Shown here one piece after another: positions 34,771 through 43,392 of a DNA stretch of 59,923 nucleotides. The notes under the pieces were generated by a model. It was not told the DNA's origin. It did no database searches and worked only from the letters and a program-made list of their open reading frames with translations. Made by a program: the position numbers and the translations under genes. Numbering within the stretch: the first letter of the stretch is position 1; every line of letters begins with the position of its first letter. Origin of the DNA: Thalassolituus sp034111725 (GTDB lineage: Bacteria; Pseudomonadota; Gammaproteobacteria; Pseudomonadales; Oceanobacteraceae); the NCBI RefSeq assembly GCF_034111725.1, contig NZ_JAWUWR010000038.1:1-59923 (forward strand), read 5' to 3'.

Positions 34771-35982
34771 ATGAGCGAATATTCCATTTTTACATCTGAG
34801 TCGGTGTCCGAAGGTCATCCAGATAAAGTCGCCGATCAGATTTCTGATGCGGTATTAGATGCCATCATCGCCCGTGATCCATACGCTCGTGTTGCGGTGG
34901 AAACCTTAGTAAAAACCGGTATGGCTGTCGTCGCTGGTGAAGTCACTACCTCTTGTTACGTTGATCTTGAAGAGATCGTTCGTGATGTTATTACCGGCAT
35001 TGGTTACAACAGCTCGGAAGTTGGTTTCGACGGTGCGACCTGTGCCGTCTTAAATGGCATTGGTAAGCAATCGGTTGATATCAACCAAGGCGTTGACCGC
35101 GCTAAGCCGGAAGATCAAGGCGCTGGCGACCAAGGTTTAATGTTTGGTTACGCCACTAACGAAACTCCGAGCTTAATGCCTGCACCGGTTTACTACGCGC
35201 ATTTGTTAGTTCAGCGTCAGTCGGAATTACGTCGCAACGGCACTCTGCCTTGGTTGCGCCCCGATGCGAAATCTCAGGTAACGATTAACTGGGAAAGCGG
35301 CTCACCAAAAGTCGATGCCGTGGTGCTATCAACTCAACACTCACCGAGCATCTCCTTAGAAGAACTGCGCGCTGAAGTGTTAGAGCACATCATCAAGCCT
35401 GTTATACCAGCCGAATGGTTGCATGAAGGTACCTTGTATCACATCAACCCAACCGGCAACTTCGTAATTGGTGGCCCAGTAGGCGATGCCGGTTTAACCG
35501 GCCGTAAGATCATTGTTGATACCTACGGCGGTATGGCACGTCACGGTGGCGGTGCTTTCTCTGGTAAAGATCCATCAAAAGTGGATCGCTCTGCAGCCTA
35601 CATGGGTCGTTACGTAGCGAAAAACATCGTTGCTGCGGGCTTGGCTGATCGTTGCGAGATTCAGGTGTCGTATGCCATTGGTGTTGCACAGCCGACTTCT
35701 ATTTCAGTTAACACCTTTGGTACCGGCAAGATCACAGATATCCAGTTAGCGAAAGTGATTCGCGAAGTATTCGACCTGCGTCCATACGCGATTCAAAACC
35801 AGCTAGAGTTGTTGAATCCTATGTACCAGATCACCGCAGCGTATGGTCACTTTGGTCGCGAGCCATTTGAAACCAGCTATACCTATGTCGATCAAGGTGT
35901 GAGTAAAACGAAGACGTTTACCGCCTTTACTTGGGAACGTACCGACAAGATTGATGCCCTGAAAGCGGCCGCGGGCCTCTAA
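34771..35982 (+). CDS. metK: S-adenosylmethionine synthetase
   Basis: Makes SAM from methionine and ATP. The 403-aa protein has the family motifs FTSESVSEGHPDKVADQISD, GAGDQGLMFGYATNE and GGGAFSGKDPSKVDRSAAY, all intact. AGGAG lies before the ATG. It sits between the SahR-like regulator and ahcY and is probably in one operon with both. Confidence 0.98.
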   Translation: MSEYSIFTSESVSEGHPDKVADQISDAVLDAIIARDPYARVAVETLVKTGMAVVAGEVTTSCYVDLEEIVRDVITGIGYNSSEVGFDGATCAVLNGIGKQSVDINQGVDRAKPEDQGAGDQGLMFGYATNETPSLMPAPVYYAHLLVQRQSELRRNGTLPWLRPDAKSQVTINWESGSPKVDAVVLSTQHSPSISLEELRAEVLEHIIKPVIPAEWLHEGTLYHINPTGNFVIGGPVGDAGLTGRKIIVDTYGGMARHGGGAFSGKDPSKVDRSAAYMGRYVAKNIVAAGLADRCEIQVSYAIGVAQPTSISVNTFGTGKITDIQLAKVIREVFDLRPYAIQNQLELLNPMYQITAAYGHFGREPFETSYTYVDQGVSKTKTFTAFTWERTDKIDALKAAAGL

Positions 35983-36043
35983 GCTTATTACAATTTTTTA
36001 GGTCGTCGGCATACATCGATGACCCATTTTAAGGACGGTTATT

Positions 36044-37426
36044 ATGACAACCTTTACTGACTATAAAGTTGCCGACATGGCACTGGCCGATTGGGGCCGT
36101 AAAGAAATTAAAATCGCTGAGAGCGAAATGCCAGCCCTGATGGCGTTGCGTCGCAAATATAGCGAAAGCAAGCCTTTGGCCAATGCCAAAATCATGGGCT
36201 GCATTCACATGACGATTCAAACCGCTGTGTTGATTGAAACACTGGTTGAGTTAGGTGCAGAAGTGCGTTGGTCTTCATGTAATATTTTCTCTACTCAGGA
36301 TCACGCCGCTGCCGCTATTGCTGCAGCCAATATTCCAGTGTTCGCTTGGAAAGGCGAAACCGAAGAAGAGTTTTTATGGTGCATTGAACAAACGATTATG
36401 TCTGAAAAAGATGGCAAGACCCCTTGGGCTGCCAACATGATTCTAGACGACGGCGGCGACCTAACTGAAATGGTTCACGCTAAATACCCAGCTATGCTAG
36501 ATAGCATTCACGGTATTTCCGAAGAAACCACCACAGGTGTGCATCGCTTGTTAGAAATGATGGCTAAAGGCGAATTGAAAGTGCCAGCGATCAACGTGAA
36601 TGATGCCGTGACTAAAGCGAAAAACGACAATAAGTACGGCTGTCGTCACTCGTTAAACGACGCGATCAAGCGTGGTACTGACCACTTGCTAAGCGGTAAA
36701 AAAGCCCTAGTAATTGGTTATGGTGACGTGGGTAAAGGTTCTGCTGCTTCATTACGCCAAGAAGGCATGATCGTAAAAGTCACTGAAATCGATCCTATCT
36801 GCGCCATGCAAGCGTGTATGGATGGTTACGAAGTGGTTTCGCCTTACATTGATGGTATCAACACCGGCACAATGGACAGCATCGACACTAACCTGCTGGG
36901 CAAAACCGACCTATTGGTAACCACGACGGGTAACATCAACGTATGTGACCAATTCATGCTGCAAGCCCTCAAGAATGCCGCAGTAGTATGTAACATCGGT
37001 CACTTCGATAACGAAATCGACACTGCGTTTATGCGTAAAAACTGGGAATGGGAAGAGATCAAACCACAGGTTCACAAAGTGTACCGTGATAAAGCCTCTG
37101 ACGATCACCTGTTACTGCTATCAGAAGGCCGCTTAGTAAACCTAGGCAACGCTACTGGTCACCCTTCACGTATTATGGATGGCTCGTTTGCTAACCAAGT
37201 ATTGGCGCAAATCTATCTGTACGAGCGTAAGTTTGCCGACATGATGGAGGCTGAAAAAGCAGAAAGCATCTATGTGAAAGTGCTACCGAAGAAGCTAGAT
37301 GAAGAAGTAGCAAAAGACATGGTCGAAGGTTTTGGTGGCGTGATCACTAAGCTAACGCCAAAGCAGGCGGAATACATCAACGTTAAAGTTGACGGCCCGT
37401 ACAAGCCAGAAGCGTATAAGTACTAA
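36044..37426 (+). CDS. ahcY: S-adenosylhomocysteine hydrolase
   Basis: Splits SAH into adenosine and homocysteine, relieving product inhibition of methyltransferases. The 460-aa protein has WSSCNIFSTQDHAAAAIA, the NAD-binding GYGDVGKGSAASLR, VTEIDPICAMQA, CNIGHFDNEID and C-terminal DGPYKPEAYKY. AAGGA lies upstream of the ATG. A 61-bp gap separates it from metK with no visible SAH riboswitch. A terminator follows, and the usual metF neighbour of Pseudomonas is absent. Confidence 0.98.
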   Translation: MTTFTDYKVADMALADWGRKEIKIAESEMPALMALRRKYSESKPLANAKIMGCIHMTIQTAVLIETLVELGAEVRWSSCNIFSTQDHAAAAIAAANIPVFAWKGETEEEFLWCIEQTIMSEKDGKTPWAANMILDDGGDLTEMVHAKYPAMLDSIHGISEETTTGVHRLLEMMAKGELKVPAINVNDAVTKAKNDNKYGCRHSLNDAIKRGTDHLLSGKKALVIGYGDVGKGSAASLRQEGMIVKVTEIDPICAMQACMDGYEVVSPYIDGINTGTMDSIDTNLLGKTDLLVTTTGNINVCDQFMLQALKNAAVVCNIGHFDNEIDTAFMRKNWEWEEIKPQVHKVYRDKASDDHLLLLSEGRLVNLGNATGHPSRIMDGSFANQVLAQIYLYERKFADMMEAEKAESIYVKVLPKKLDEEVAKDMVEGFGGVITKLTPKQAEYINVKVDGPYKPEAYKY

Positions 37427-37457
37427 AACGACAATATCTCGTTAGTTACTTCAGATT

Positions 37458-37497
37458 AGAGGAATGCATAGTAAACTATGCATTCCTCTTTCTATTT
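37458..37497 (+). terminator. intrinsic terminator after ahcY
   Basis: AGAGGAATGCATAGT-AA-ACTATGCATTCCTCT is a perfect 15-bp stem followed by TTCTATTTAT. It closes the sahR-metK-ahcY operon and marks the left edge of the glycan region. Confidence 0.85.
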
Positions 37498-37557
37498 ATA
37501 CGCTAGAGCAATAATTGCAAGTCATAAAAATTCGATTTTTCATCAAGAGTCAAATAC

Positions 37558-38655
37558 ATGTCTACAGAACTCTACCTCTGCTCAACGCCGCTGCATATCC
37601 TTAATGCGGTTGCCATTGCCAGCACCAGGCAAGAGTATGAACATCATATTTGGTTGATTGATCAACCCATCGCCGATAACAACCCTTACTTCGACATCTT
37701 AAATAATTGGGACGGCTCGCCCTTTAAACGTGTGAACATATCAGCTGGGCAAATTAAAGGGACAAAAAAGAAATTAGCTAACAGAAAGCTTATTTTTAGT
37801 CAGCTAAAATCCTATATTGAAGAAATACACCCTAGTCGCATCTACACTGGTAATGATCGCCGTATTGAATTTCAGTATGCTATGCATTGCTGCGCAAAGG
37901 CCAAGCAGCCAGCCTCTGGAATATACATGGATGAAGGTACTTTCACCTATGTGGGTCGCGCAGCATCCTCTAGTTTTTCAGATCAATACGTTGATAATCT
38001 ACTAAAGAAACTAACCTATGGGTTTTGGTGGAAGAATCCATCAACCATCGGTGGTTCTAAATGGATAACGGAAGTCTATGCAGCATTTCCGCATTTAGTG
38101 CATGAGAAATTAAAAGCAAAAAAAATAATCTCACTGCAAGAATATTTTGTAGACAATAATAGATTGGAAGATTTTTGCGGAAAATTAGTTGAATATTTTG
38201 GTGCTAGTCGAGAAAACATTGCCACGCTAACTGCAATCATTACGCTGCCACATGAATCGATTATTAATCGTCAATCTGGCTATAGTAAATCCATGTCAGA
38301 CACGCTAGAAATACTAACAAAAGACAACTTCAGAATCGGCGTAAAATATCATCCACGAAATACTAACCCCGACATACTGAACGCTAGCGAAAATAGCAGT
38401 GCTTACGTAATACCACACAAAATACCGTTTGAGGCAATTCTACCTTTACTTCCCAACGGTATAATCATAGGCGACATATCCTCGACACTGATTAATGCTA
38501 AATGGTTAAAACCAAAGGCAAATCTCGTATCTATAGCAAACCCCGAAGCGCCAATGATGGCAGAATTCAAATACTTTTTTTCGAAAATAGGTGTCGAAAC
38601 GATATCTGCAAATGAAGTTTCTGATTACTTGTCAAAGCATCATACTATTGATTAA
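37558..38655 (+). CDS. sialyltransferase-superfamily glycosyltransferase (polysialyltransferase-like)
   Basis: A 365-aa putative glycosyltransferase. It carries the three hallmark motifs of bacterial sialyltransferase-like enzymes: an acidic D/E-D/E-G motif (DEG, residues 125-127, in GIYMDEGTFTY), an HP motif (265-266, in GVKYHPRNT) and an SS motif (308-309, in IIGDISSTLINAKWL). The N-terminus CSTPLHILNAVAIA is typical of polysialyltransferase/GT52-like proteins. These enzymes use CMP-activated sugars. No sialic acid synthesis genes are in the window, so the donor could be CMP-Kdo or a CMP-nonulosonate made elsewhere. It overlaps the convergent heptosyltransferase gene by 11 bases. Confidence 0.75.
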   Translation: MSTELYLCSTPLHILNAVAIASTRQEYEHHIWLIDQPIADNNPYFDILNNWDGSPFKRVNISAGQIKGTKKKLANRKLIFSQLKSYIEEIHPSRIYTGNDRRIEFQYAMHCCAKAKQPASGIYMDEGTFTYVGRAASSSFSDQYVDNLLKKLTYGFWWKNPSTIGGSKWITEVYAAFPHLVHEKLKAKKIISLQEYFVDNNRLEDFCGKLVEYFGASRENIATLTAIITLPHESIINRQSGYSKSMSDTLEILTKDNFRIGVKYHPRNTNPDILNASENSSAYVIPHKIPFEAILPLLPNGIIIGDISSTLINAKWLKPKANLVSIANPEAPMMAEFKYFFSKIGVETISANEVSDYLSKHHTID

Positions 38656-39670
38656 CTGCGACTAACTTCTCCAACTCTGAATAAACGGTTTCAGGAGTAA
38701 TCGTCTCATAACATGGTGGGGTGGTTGCGTTAATAGGACACACTTTCAACATACAAGGTGCGCATTCAATAGCCGCAGAAAGATTCTTCGCTAGAGCACC
38801 TTTAACACCCGTTAATACCGAATTTGTACTTCCAAAAATACCCACTACAGGTATCCCTATTGCGCCCGCAACATGGGATAAACCAGTATCTAAGCCTACA
38901 GCGCCTTTACACTTGGAGATAACTCCAGCCAGATCCCATAAACTTAATCTGGGTAAAATAGTTCCCCAAGCAGCGGACTCGACTAACCGCTCTGCTCTTG
39001 CCTTCTCAGCTTCGCTCGACCATGGAAGAAGCACCTCCTCTCCTGCTTCTTTAGCTATCGCTAGAAGATCTATCCACTGACTTTCTGGCCAGTGTTTAGA
39101 CTCCCATGTCGTCCCATGAAAGAAGATCAGATTGTTAGACCCAGATAGTGATGCCTCAGGCCACTGGTGTTTGGTAATGCCAAACTGAGGTAACCCGCTA
39201 TGTTTATAACCTAGAGCCTGTGCGAACAACTGTCGATAAGATTCGATCGCACCCTGAGAGATATCAACGCGAAATGATCGCTTATACATAAACCGAGTTT
39301 CTTTATCGGTAGCCGTATGAGCACTGGGTCCCACTAAGGTACCCCGACATAGAAGTCCTAATCGCGCCGACTTAATACGGCTTTGAGCATCAATAATAAG
39401 ATCGTAGTGCTCAGAACGTAATTTTCTTATAAGGCCTATACGTTCTTTAATATTTTTACCGTTCAAACCTTCTTTTTTCCAGCGTACTCGACCACTAACG
39501 ATGACATTACGTACCGCTGGATGTAAGCGCGCAATATCAGCAAACGGTTCTTCACATAGCCAATCGACAATCAAACCTGGCTCAGCCGCAACCGCATCAC
39601 TAATTGCAGGCAATGTATGCAGAAGATCACCTAATGAAGACATTTTGATAACAAGAATTCGTCTGGACAT
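38645..39670 (-). CDS. waaC: GT9 family LPS heptosyltransferase (WaaC-like)
   Basis: Transfers heptose from ADP-heptose to the Kdo of the LPS inner core at the inner membrane. From the chosen start MSRRILVIKM (341 aa) the GT9 landmarks are LVIKMSSLGDLLHTLPAI, LIIDAQSRIKSA, IFFHGTTWESKHWPESQW and AVGLDTGLSHVAGAIGIPVVG. The heptosyltransferase I assignment (WaaC) rests on the SSLGDLLHTLPA and HGTTWESKHWP motifs. The frame is open 14 codons further upstream but that part is not family-like. It ends in four Cys near the C-terminus (IECAPCMLKVCPINATTPPC), an unusual cluster. Confidence 0.85.
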   Translation of the reverse strand: MSRRILVIKMSSLGDLLHTLPAISDAVAAEPGLIVDWLCEEPFADIARLHPAVRNVIVSGRVRWKKEGLNGKNIKERIGLIRKLRSEHYDLIIDAQSRIKSARLGLLCRGTLVGPSAHTATDKETRFMYKRSFRVDISQGAIESYRQLFAQALGYKHSGLPQFGITKHQWPEASLSGSNNLIFFHGTTWESKHWPESQWIDLLAIAKEAGEEVLLPWSSEAEKARAERLVESAAWGTILPRLSLWDLAGVISKCKGAVGLDTGLSHVAGAIGIPVVGIFGSTNSVLTGVKGALAKNLSAAIECAPCMLKVCPINATTPPCYETITPETVYSELEKLVAVNQ

Positions 39671-39779
39671 GGCTAGTGACTTTAAGAAATTAAACTGACG
39701 GCAGCTTAACATATAGCGACAGATCAGGTAACGACCTTTAAAGTTTACAAATCAGTTACGACATTAGAATACCTTCAAA

Positions 39780-39808
39780 TGTACAAGATTACTGCCAACT
39801 GCTATTAT
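39780..39808 (+). promoter_or_regulatory. possible promoter for the glycosyltransferase-ligase pair
   Basis: TGTACA (39780-39785), a 17-bp spacer and TATTAT (39803-39808) lie about 35 bases before the ATG at 39843. The match is moderate. Confidence 0.35.
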
Positions 39809-39842
39809 TGGCCGATTACACATCCTAGATTCAATCGACATA

Positions 39843-40589
39843 ATGATGAAATCAATTGAACCATCGTACAACATCGTTTGCCTAAAATGGGGAACAAAGT
39901 ACCCTGCCGACTTCGTGAACCGTTTATATAGAATGGTTAAAAGAAATACTTCGCTACCTATTCAGTTTTATTGTATTTCCGATGATCCAAAAGATCTCGA
40001 TAGCGGCATTAATTTTCGCCAAATAGAAGATATCGGATTAAAAGGCTGGTGGTATAAACTAATGCTTTTCAAATCAGAGTTATACGACATCAAAGGCACA
40101 ACCATATTTCTTGATCTTGATGTTGTTATTACTGAGAATATTGACGAACTATTCACTTACAACCCTGGTGAATTTCAAATCATCAAAGATTTGAAGTCTG
40201 GGTTTAATAGTTCAGTATTCCGTCTTGAAATCGGCACCTTACCCGAAGTTTGGAACAATTTCTGGGAGGAAAAAGAATCTATAATAGAACGACTGCATGG
40301 CGATCAAGACTGGATTGCAGAAGCCATTCCCCAACATATGAATACTTGGCCATCAAAATGGGTTGTATCCTATAAAAAGCAATGCAACTCGCGCGCTAAA
40401 CGATCTTATGGAAGACTAGGTGAATACCTAAGAAAAATCGGCTTGATGAAACCGCCAAGTGGCTACGCGGTTATTCCTGAAGATGCAAAAATAGTTATTT
40501 TTCATGGCAAGCCAGATCCGGTCGATGTTATGAATGGACCTTGGGATATGTGGAAAGAAGCGCCATGGATAAGAGAGTACTGGAATTAA
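39843..40589 (+). CDS. small GT-A glycosyltransferase
   Basis: A 248-aa putative glycosyltransferase of the nucleotide-diphospho-sugar fold. Visible are LKWGTKYPADFVNRLYRMV at the N-terminus, FYCISDDP, GWWYKLMLFKSEL, the metal-binding DxD-type motif in TIFLDLDVVI, FNSSVFRLE and GDQDWIAE. The set resembles an uncharacterised GT8-like family found in surface polysaccharide loci. No membrane span is seen, so it is probably cytoplasmic, acting on LPS core or an O-chain precursor. Two ATGs are in tandem at the start. Four bases separate its stop from the ligase start. Confidence 0.75.
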   Translation: MMKSIEPSYNIVCLKWGTKYPADFVNRLYRMVKRNTSLPIQFYCISDDPKDLDSGINFRQIEDIGLKGWWYKLMLFKSELYDIKGTTIFLDLDVVITENIDELFTYNPGEFQIIKDLKSGFNSSVFRLEIGTLPEVWNNFWEEKESIIERLHGDQDWIAEAIPQHMNTWPSKWVVSYKKQCNSRAKRSYGRLGEYLRKIGLMKPPSGYAVIPEDAKIVIFHGKPDPVDVMNGPWDMWKEAPWIREYWN

Positions 40590-40593
40590 AATT

Positions 40594-41832
40594 GTGAATA
40601 TAGCAACACCAACCGATTTGTCATATATTTGGCACAGAATACAGCCTTGGCTAGCAACCGTTCTATTCGCTGGATTCTTAGCATCGCAACCGATTAAGCG
40701 AAGCATGACAACAGATTTTACTATAGCCTTTTGGTTGCTTGGACTTTTTTTTGTTTTCACGAACACAGATATTATTGATGTAATTAAAAAATACAAAAAA
40801 ACACTCATTGTCGGATGTTTGTTTTTCACATGGTGCCTAATATCAACTATCGTCTCTAAGCTGTCTCCACCACTGATAAATTTGGAGTCAGAAATTCGTT
40901 TCTTACTACTGCCTTTAATAATTATATTTGCTGTAAAAAGTCGGCTAACCGCTAAACATCTTACTCTTTCCTTGTTAGCTGGTGCGATCAGCTACAGCAT
41001 TATTAGTTACATAGAACAAGCCTCATCCCCAGGCTTTCAGCGCATAGGCGGTGATGAAAACGCCGTGACCTTCGGAAATGGCGCATTGCTGCTGGCCGCC
41101 GTCTCCATAAGTATGTGGTTCCAACTTAGAAAACACTTAAATTATCAAGTTCTCTCTATACTATCCTTCCTATGTTATTTGTACGCAGCCTATCAATCTG
41201 AAACTCGAGGAAATGTATTATCTTTAATTGCAATCGTTATATTTTTCTCAATCTACAGCAGAAATTATAAGACATTTTTAATTTCGATTTTACTAACTGG
41301 ACTGGCAGTACTGGCCTTATACAATACTGACTTTGGCGGTAGAGTTATAACGGGAGCCAAGAATATTTTATCAACATCAGAATCGGCAAAATCAAGCTCG
41401 AGCGGGCAGCGTATTGAAATGTGGAAAGCTTCCACTTGCATTGCCTTAGATCACCCTATATTCGGCAGCGGCACTCACACATTTAAGCAAGCAACAGAGG
41501 CCACATCGAATAATTGTTTCTTGAATCCCCAGAATAACCGTGGAGCATTCAGCCAAGCTCATAGCTTGTACTTCAATACACTTGCAACAACAGGATTTCC
41601 AGGGCTAATACTGCTATCACTCTTTATATCTTCACTGATATTTGAATCACTAAAATACAAACCCTATAACCTTCCTTTACTTGTTGGGATGGTAACAATA
41701 ACTGGTTATTCTATAACCGTAGACTTCTTATTTATGAAGTATCTAGCAGATAAGCATATAACGTTATTGGGAATCCTAATGGGCTTCAGCATATATAGCT
41801 ATCAACAAAAAAATCAAAGCGACACAACGTGA
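40594..41832 (+). CDS. O-antigen ligase family protein (WaaL/Wzy-like)
   Basis: A 412-aa membrane protein with about ten to twelve helices and one larger periplasmic loop (about 255-325). That loop holds [25 protein letters not shown] and [17 protein letters not shown], the signature of the O-antigen ligase/polymerase family. It probably joins an undecaprenyl-linked glycan to lipid A-core in the periplasm; a polymerase role cannot be excluded. The start is GTG with a weak ribosome binding site, so translation may depend on the gene before it. Base composition is markedly AT-rich. Its 3' end overlaps the next convergent gene by 19 bases. Confidence 0.85.
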
Positions 41833-42845
41833 ACATTTAATTGAGAAAAAACGCTTAGCAATTGCTCTCTCTGACGCTCATCGGAGAATGGAAAATCTAA
41901 CACACCAACCGATATTGCTTCAATACGCTCCTCTGCAATTAGCTTCGCATTAATCAAGGCAGAACTATAACAAGACAAAACATGTGTGTATCCACGCTGA
42001 ACAATGAGTTGCTCTACACAAAGAGCATCACTAACGACGTCTTGACTATTTTCAATTTTGAATTCATTCAAAAAAGAGCGAGGGTGCTTAGCGTAATCAA
42101 CAACAATTGGATCAAGATCACGAATCACATCTGCAATCTTTCTTTCGACAGACAATACATAATCTGTTGAAGCTAAGTTATAACGCTGTATATTTTGACC
42201 AACAATAAGTACTTTAGCTTCAGTATTAATAGCCTTTTTAAATTCATCCCCGTATGGAAATGATATGCGACGAATTTTACTTTCAGGGTACTTCATAGCG
42301 ACATTACCAAAACAGTAAATATTACTCGCCAGATCCCCTCCTAACTCATCCCCTTCGAAAACTAAAGCTTTCATTTTCAAAAAGGGTAAAACTGAAAAGA
42401 GCATATTCCATTTTTTTAACAATGATTTTTTCTCTTGCGACAAATCTACGCTGAAAAAACTGATAGCACCGTCCGGAATCAAACATAGCTCAACATTGAA
42501 GCGTGAAGTAAGGCCGGCAAAAATAAAGTTATTATATAAACTATCAATTCGTGGAGTGAAAAGCTTTAGCGTTTCTCCATAAGCAAGAGTTTTCAATATT
42601 TCCGCTTCAACTTTAACGTAACATTTACGCAAAAATCGAACCTTCCCTATCCATCCGCCTTTATGGCTCCGATCAATTAACGATACATTCCGATGACCGA
42701 TAGACAATAGATATTCTAGAAGAACTTGGCTTGTTACAAAAGCAAGTGTATTAGTTTCATTTTCTATTTTAGAAATCGCAACATAAGATATTAACTGCAA
42801 TTCTGTTTCAATAATAAATACGTTCAACTCAGCAACCTGAGACAA
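41814..42845 (-). CDS. second sialyltransferase-superfamily glycosyltransferase
   Basis: A 343-aa protein with little overall identity to the gene at 37558 but the same motif order: an acidic-G motif variant PDG (residues 124-126, in [12 protein letters not shown]), HP (254-255, in [10 protein letters not shown]) and SS (294-295, in [14 protein letters not shown]). The N-terminus [15 protein letters not shown] fits the first beta strand and helix of these enzymes. There is no ATG near the N-terminus: TTG at 42845 or TTG at 42827 must serve as start. The donor is probably a CMP-sugar. It is AT-rich and convergent with the ligase gene. Confidence 0.65.
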
Positions 42846-42915
42846 TCAAAATCAACATTATTAAATTCTGCTTAAATCCCATAATTGGAAGTATTTCTCA
42901 CATTAGTCGCAATCA

Positions 42916-43392
42916 TCAAATTGCATCGAGAAGAGTAATCTCAACCCTCTCAAGGTCGGGGATCATAGCATTATCGCCATCCACCGTAACCGCCATACCG
43001 TCAAATGACCCCATATTCATTGCATCCACTTGCTGAATTTCGTCTTTATGAACGTGCATTAGCTTCGGGATACCTTGTACAAGGAGAGCGTAAAACGGCA
43101 TATCCGCATGAGCACCAACGCCATTAACGATAATAAAGCGAGCATTTGGGTTAGGTGCTGGAGCGCTTTGGTTATTAAGCATTTCGTAACAGATCGCTGG
43201 CACTAAAGTGCCTCGCCAATCTATTCGCCCCAACACCCAGTCGGCGCTTGAGTTAGTCGTTAGCAAATGCGAGAACGGAATAACTTCCGCAACACTGACG
43301 TTCGGTAACAGTAAGTGTTTATCTTTGAGTGGAACCAGTAGGCAGTCTACTTGGATGTTCTTTTCCACTGTGGTTGTTACGACTTGTGTCAT
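42916..43392 (-). CDS. chpC: CheW-like adaptor ChpC
   Basis: A 158-aa single CheW domain (LLVPLKDKHLLLPNVSVAEV, VLGRIDWRGTLVPAICYE, FYALLVQGIPKLMHV). In Pseudomonas aeruginosa ChpC is an accessory adaptor at the end of the Pil-Chp cluster, linking additional inputs to the ChpA kinase. The start lies 74 bases inside the end of chpB, an unusually long overlap, and no downstream ATG would preserve the domain. Confidence 0.88.
   Translation of the reverse strand: MTQVVTTTVEKNIQVDCLLVPLKDKHLLLPNVSVAEVIPFSHLLTTNSSADWVLGRIDWRGTLVPAICYEMLNNQSAPAPNPNARFIIVNGVGAHADMPFYALLVQGIPKLMHVHKDEIQQVDAMNMGSFDGMAVTVDGDNAMIPDLERVEITLLDAI

Noticed and set aside
35983..36043. SAH riboswitch before ahcY
   Set aside because: The 61-bp gap lacks the conserved riboswitch core and any clear pseudoknot-forming stems; control by the SahR-like protein is more likely.
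37498..42915. Mobile element carrying the glycan genes
   Set aside because: No integrase, transposase, terminal repeats or tRNA target is visible at either edge.
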